The position numbers were made by a program, and so were the translations under genes. Positions 7,301 through 7,370 of a DNA stretch of 7,370 nt are shown here, one piece after another; the stretch's first letter is position 1, and every line of letters starts with the position of its first letter. The stretch comes from Proteiniphilum sp. UBA5283 (GTDB lineage: Bacteria > Bacteroidota > Bacteroidia > Bacteroidales > Dysgonomonadaceae): NCBI GenBank assembly GCA_002408485.1, contig DHSP01000063.1, positions 43,427-50,796 on the forward strand. Reading direction: 5' to 3'. The notes beneath the pieces are model-generated. The model had not been told where the DNA came from. It ran no database searches and worked only from the letters and a program-made list of their open reading frames with translations.

Positions 7301-7370
7301 CTAATTCGGCTTTGCCTTAATTCTGACTGTTACGCCATTTTGGGGCACCCACATTAAGTTGGAAAATCTT
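7301..7370 (-). CDS. C-terminal end of an unidentified gene (5' part outside window)
   Basis: Reading from the right edge on the minus strand, the frame beginning at 7369 is open for 22 codons and ends RFSNLMWVPQNGVTVRIKAKPN followed by TAG at 7303-7301. The stop sits 12 bases before the terminator hairpin, the usual arrangement for a gene end. A second frame, from 7370, is also open for 17 codons and stops at 7317 (…GAPKWRNSQN); I find it less likely because its stop is farther from the hairpin. The tail is too short to name a family. Its sense and position suggest a neighbouring carbohydrate-locus gene, but that is inference. Confidence 0.4.
   Translation of the reverse strand, partial: RFSNLMWVPQNGVTVRIKAKPN

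Noticed and set aside
1..7370. Mobile elements, CRISPR arrays, tRNA or rRNA genes
   Set aside because: I saw no transposase, regularly spaced repeats, terminal inverted repeats or RNA gene signatures; nearly all the window is explained by the enzymes and the transporter.

Overview
The window looks like a stretch of a carbohydrate-utilisation locus from a Bacteroidota bacterium. The evidence is the gene content (GH28, CE12, GH105 and plant-type GH3 enzymes, all with signal peptides, two of them lipoprotein-like), A/T-rich translation leaders without a clear Shine-Dalgarno sequence, and moderate GC content. A member of Bacteroidales such as Dysgonomonadaceae or Bacteroidaceae would fit, but genus cannot be decided from this sequence. 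All genes lie on the minus strand, so transcription runs from right to left.

Right edge (7370 to about 7245): the C-terminal tail of an unidentified gene probably ends at 7301. A 9-bp perfect inverted repeat with T-runs follows (7246-7289) and looks like an intrinsic terminator. The first transcription unit comes next: a secreted 864-aa GH3 beta-xylosidase/beta-glucosidase with a PA14 insert (4558-7152), then after 16 bp a 466-aa XylE-type sugar:H+ symporter (3141-4541).

A 203-bp AT-rich intergenic region (2938-3140) holds several palindromes and a repeated heptamer and probably carries the promoter and operator of the second unit. That unit is a 557-aa GH28 polygalacturonase (1264-2937), a 260-aa rhamnogalacturonan acetylesterase of the CE12/SGNH type (453-1235), and the N-terminal 147 residues of a GH105 unsaturated rhamnogalacturonyl hydrolase lipoprotein running off the left edge (1-443). 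Spacings of 28 and 9 bp imply one operon.

Together the genes describe pectin breakdown. CE12 removes acetyl groups from rhamnogalacturonan, GH28 hydrolyses galacturonide bonds, and GH105 trims the unsaturated sugar from lyase-made oligosaccharides. GH3 probably releases xylose (or glucose/arabinose) from side chains, and the XylE-like permease carries the pentose or hexose across the inner membrane. No SusC/SusD pair, polysaccharide lyase or regulator is inside the window, and I see no mobile element, CRISPR array or RNA gene. I found no clear evidence of a wholly new system. The most interesting points are the possible xylogalacturonan theme, a changed residue in the transporter's sugar site, and the structured intergenic region.
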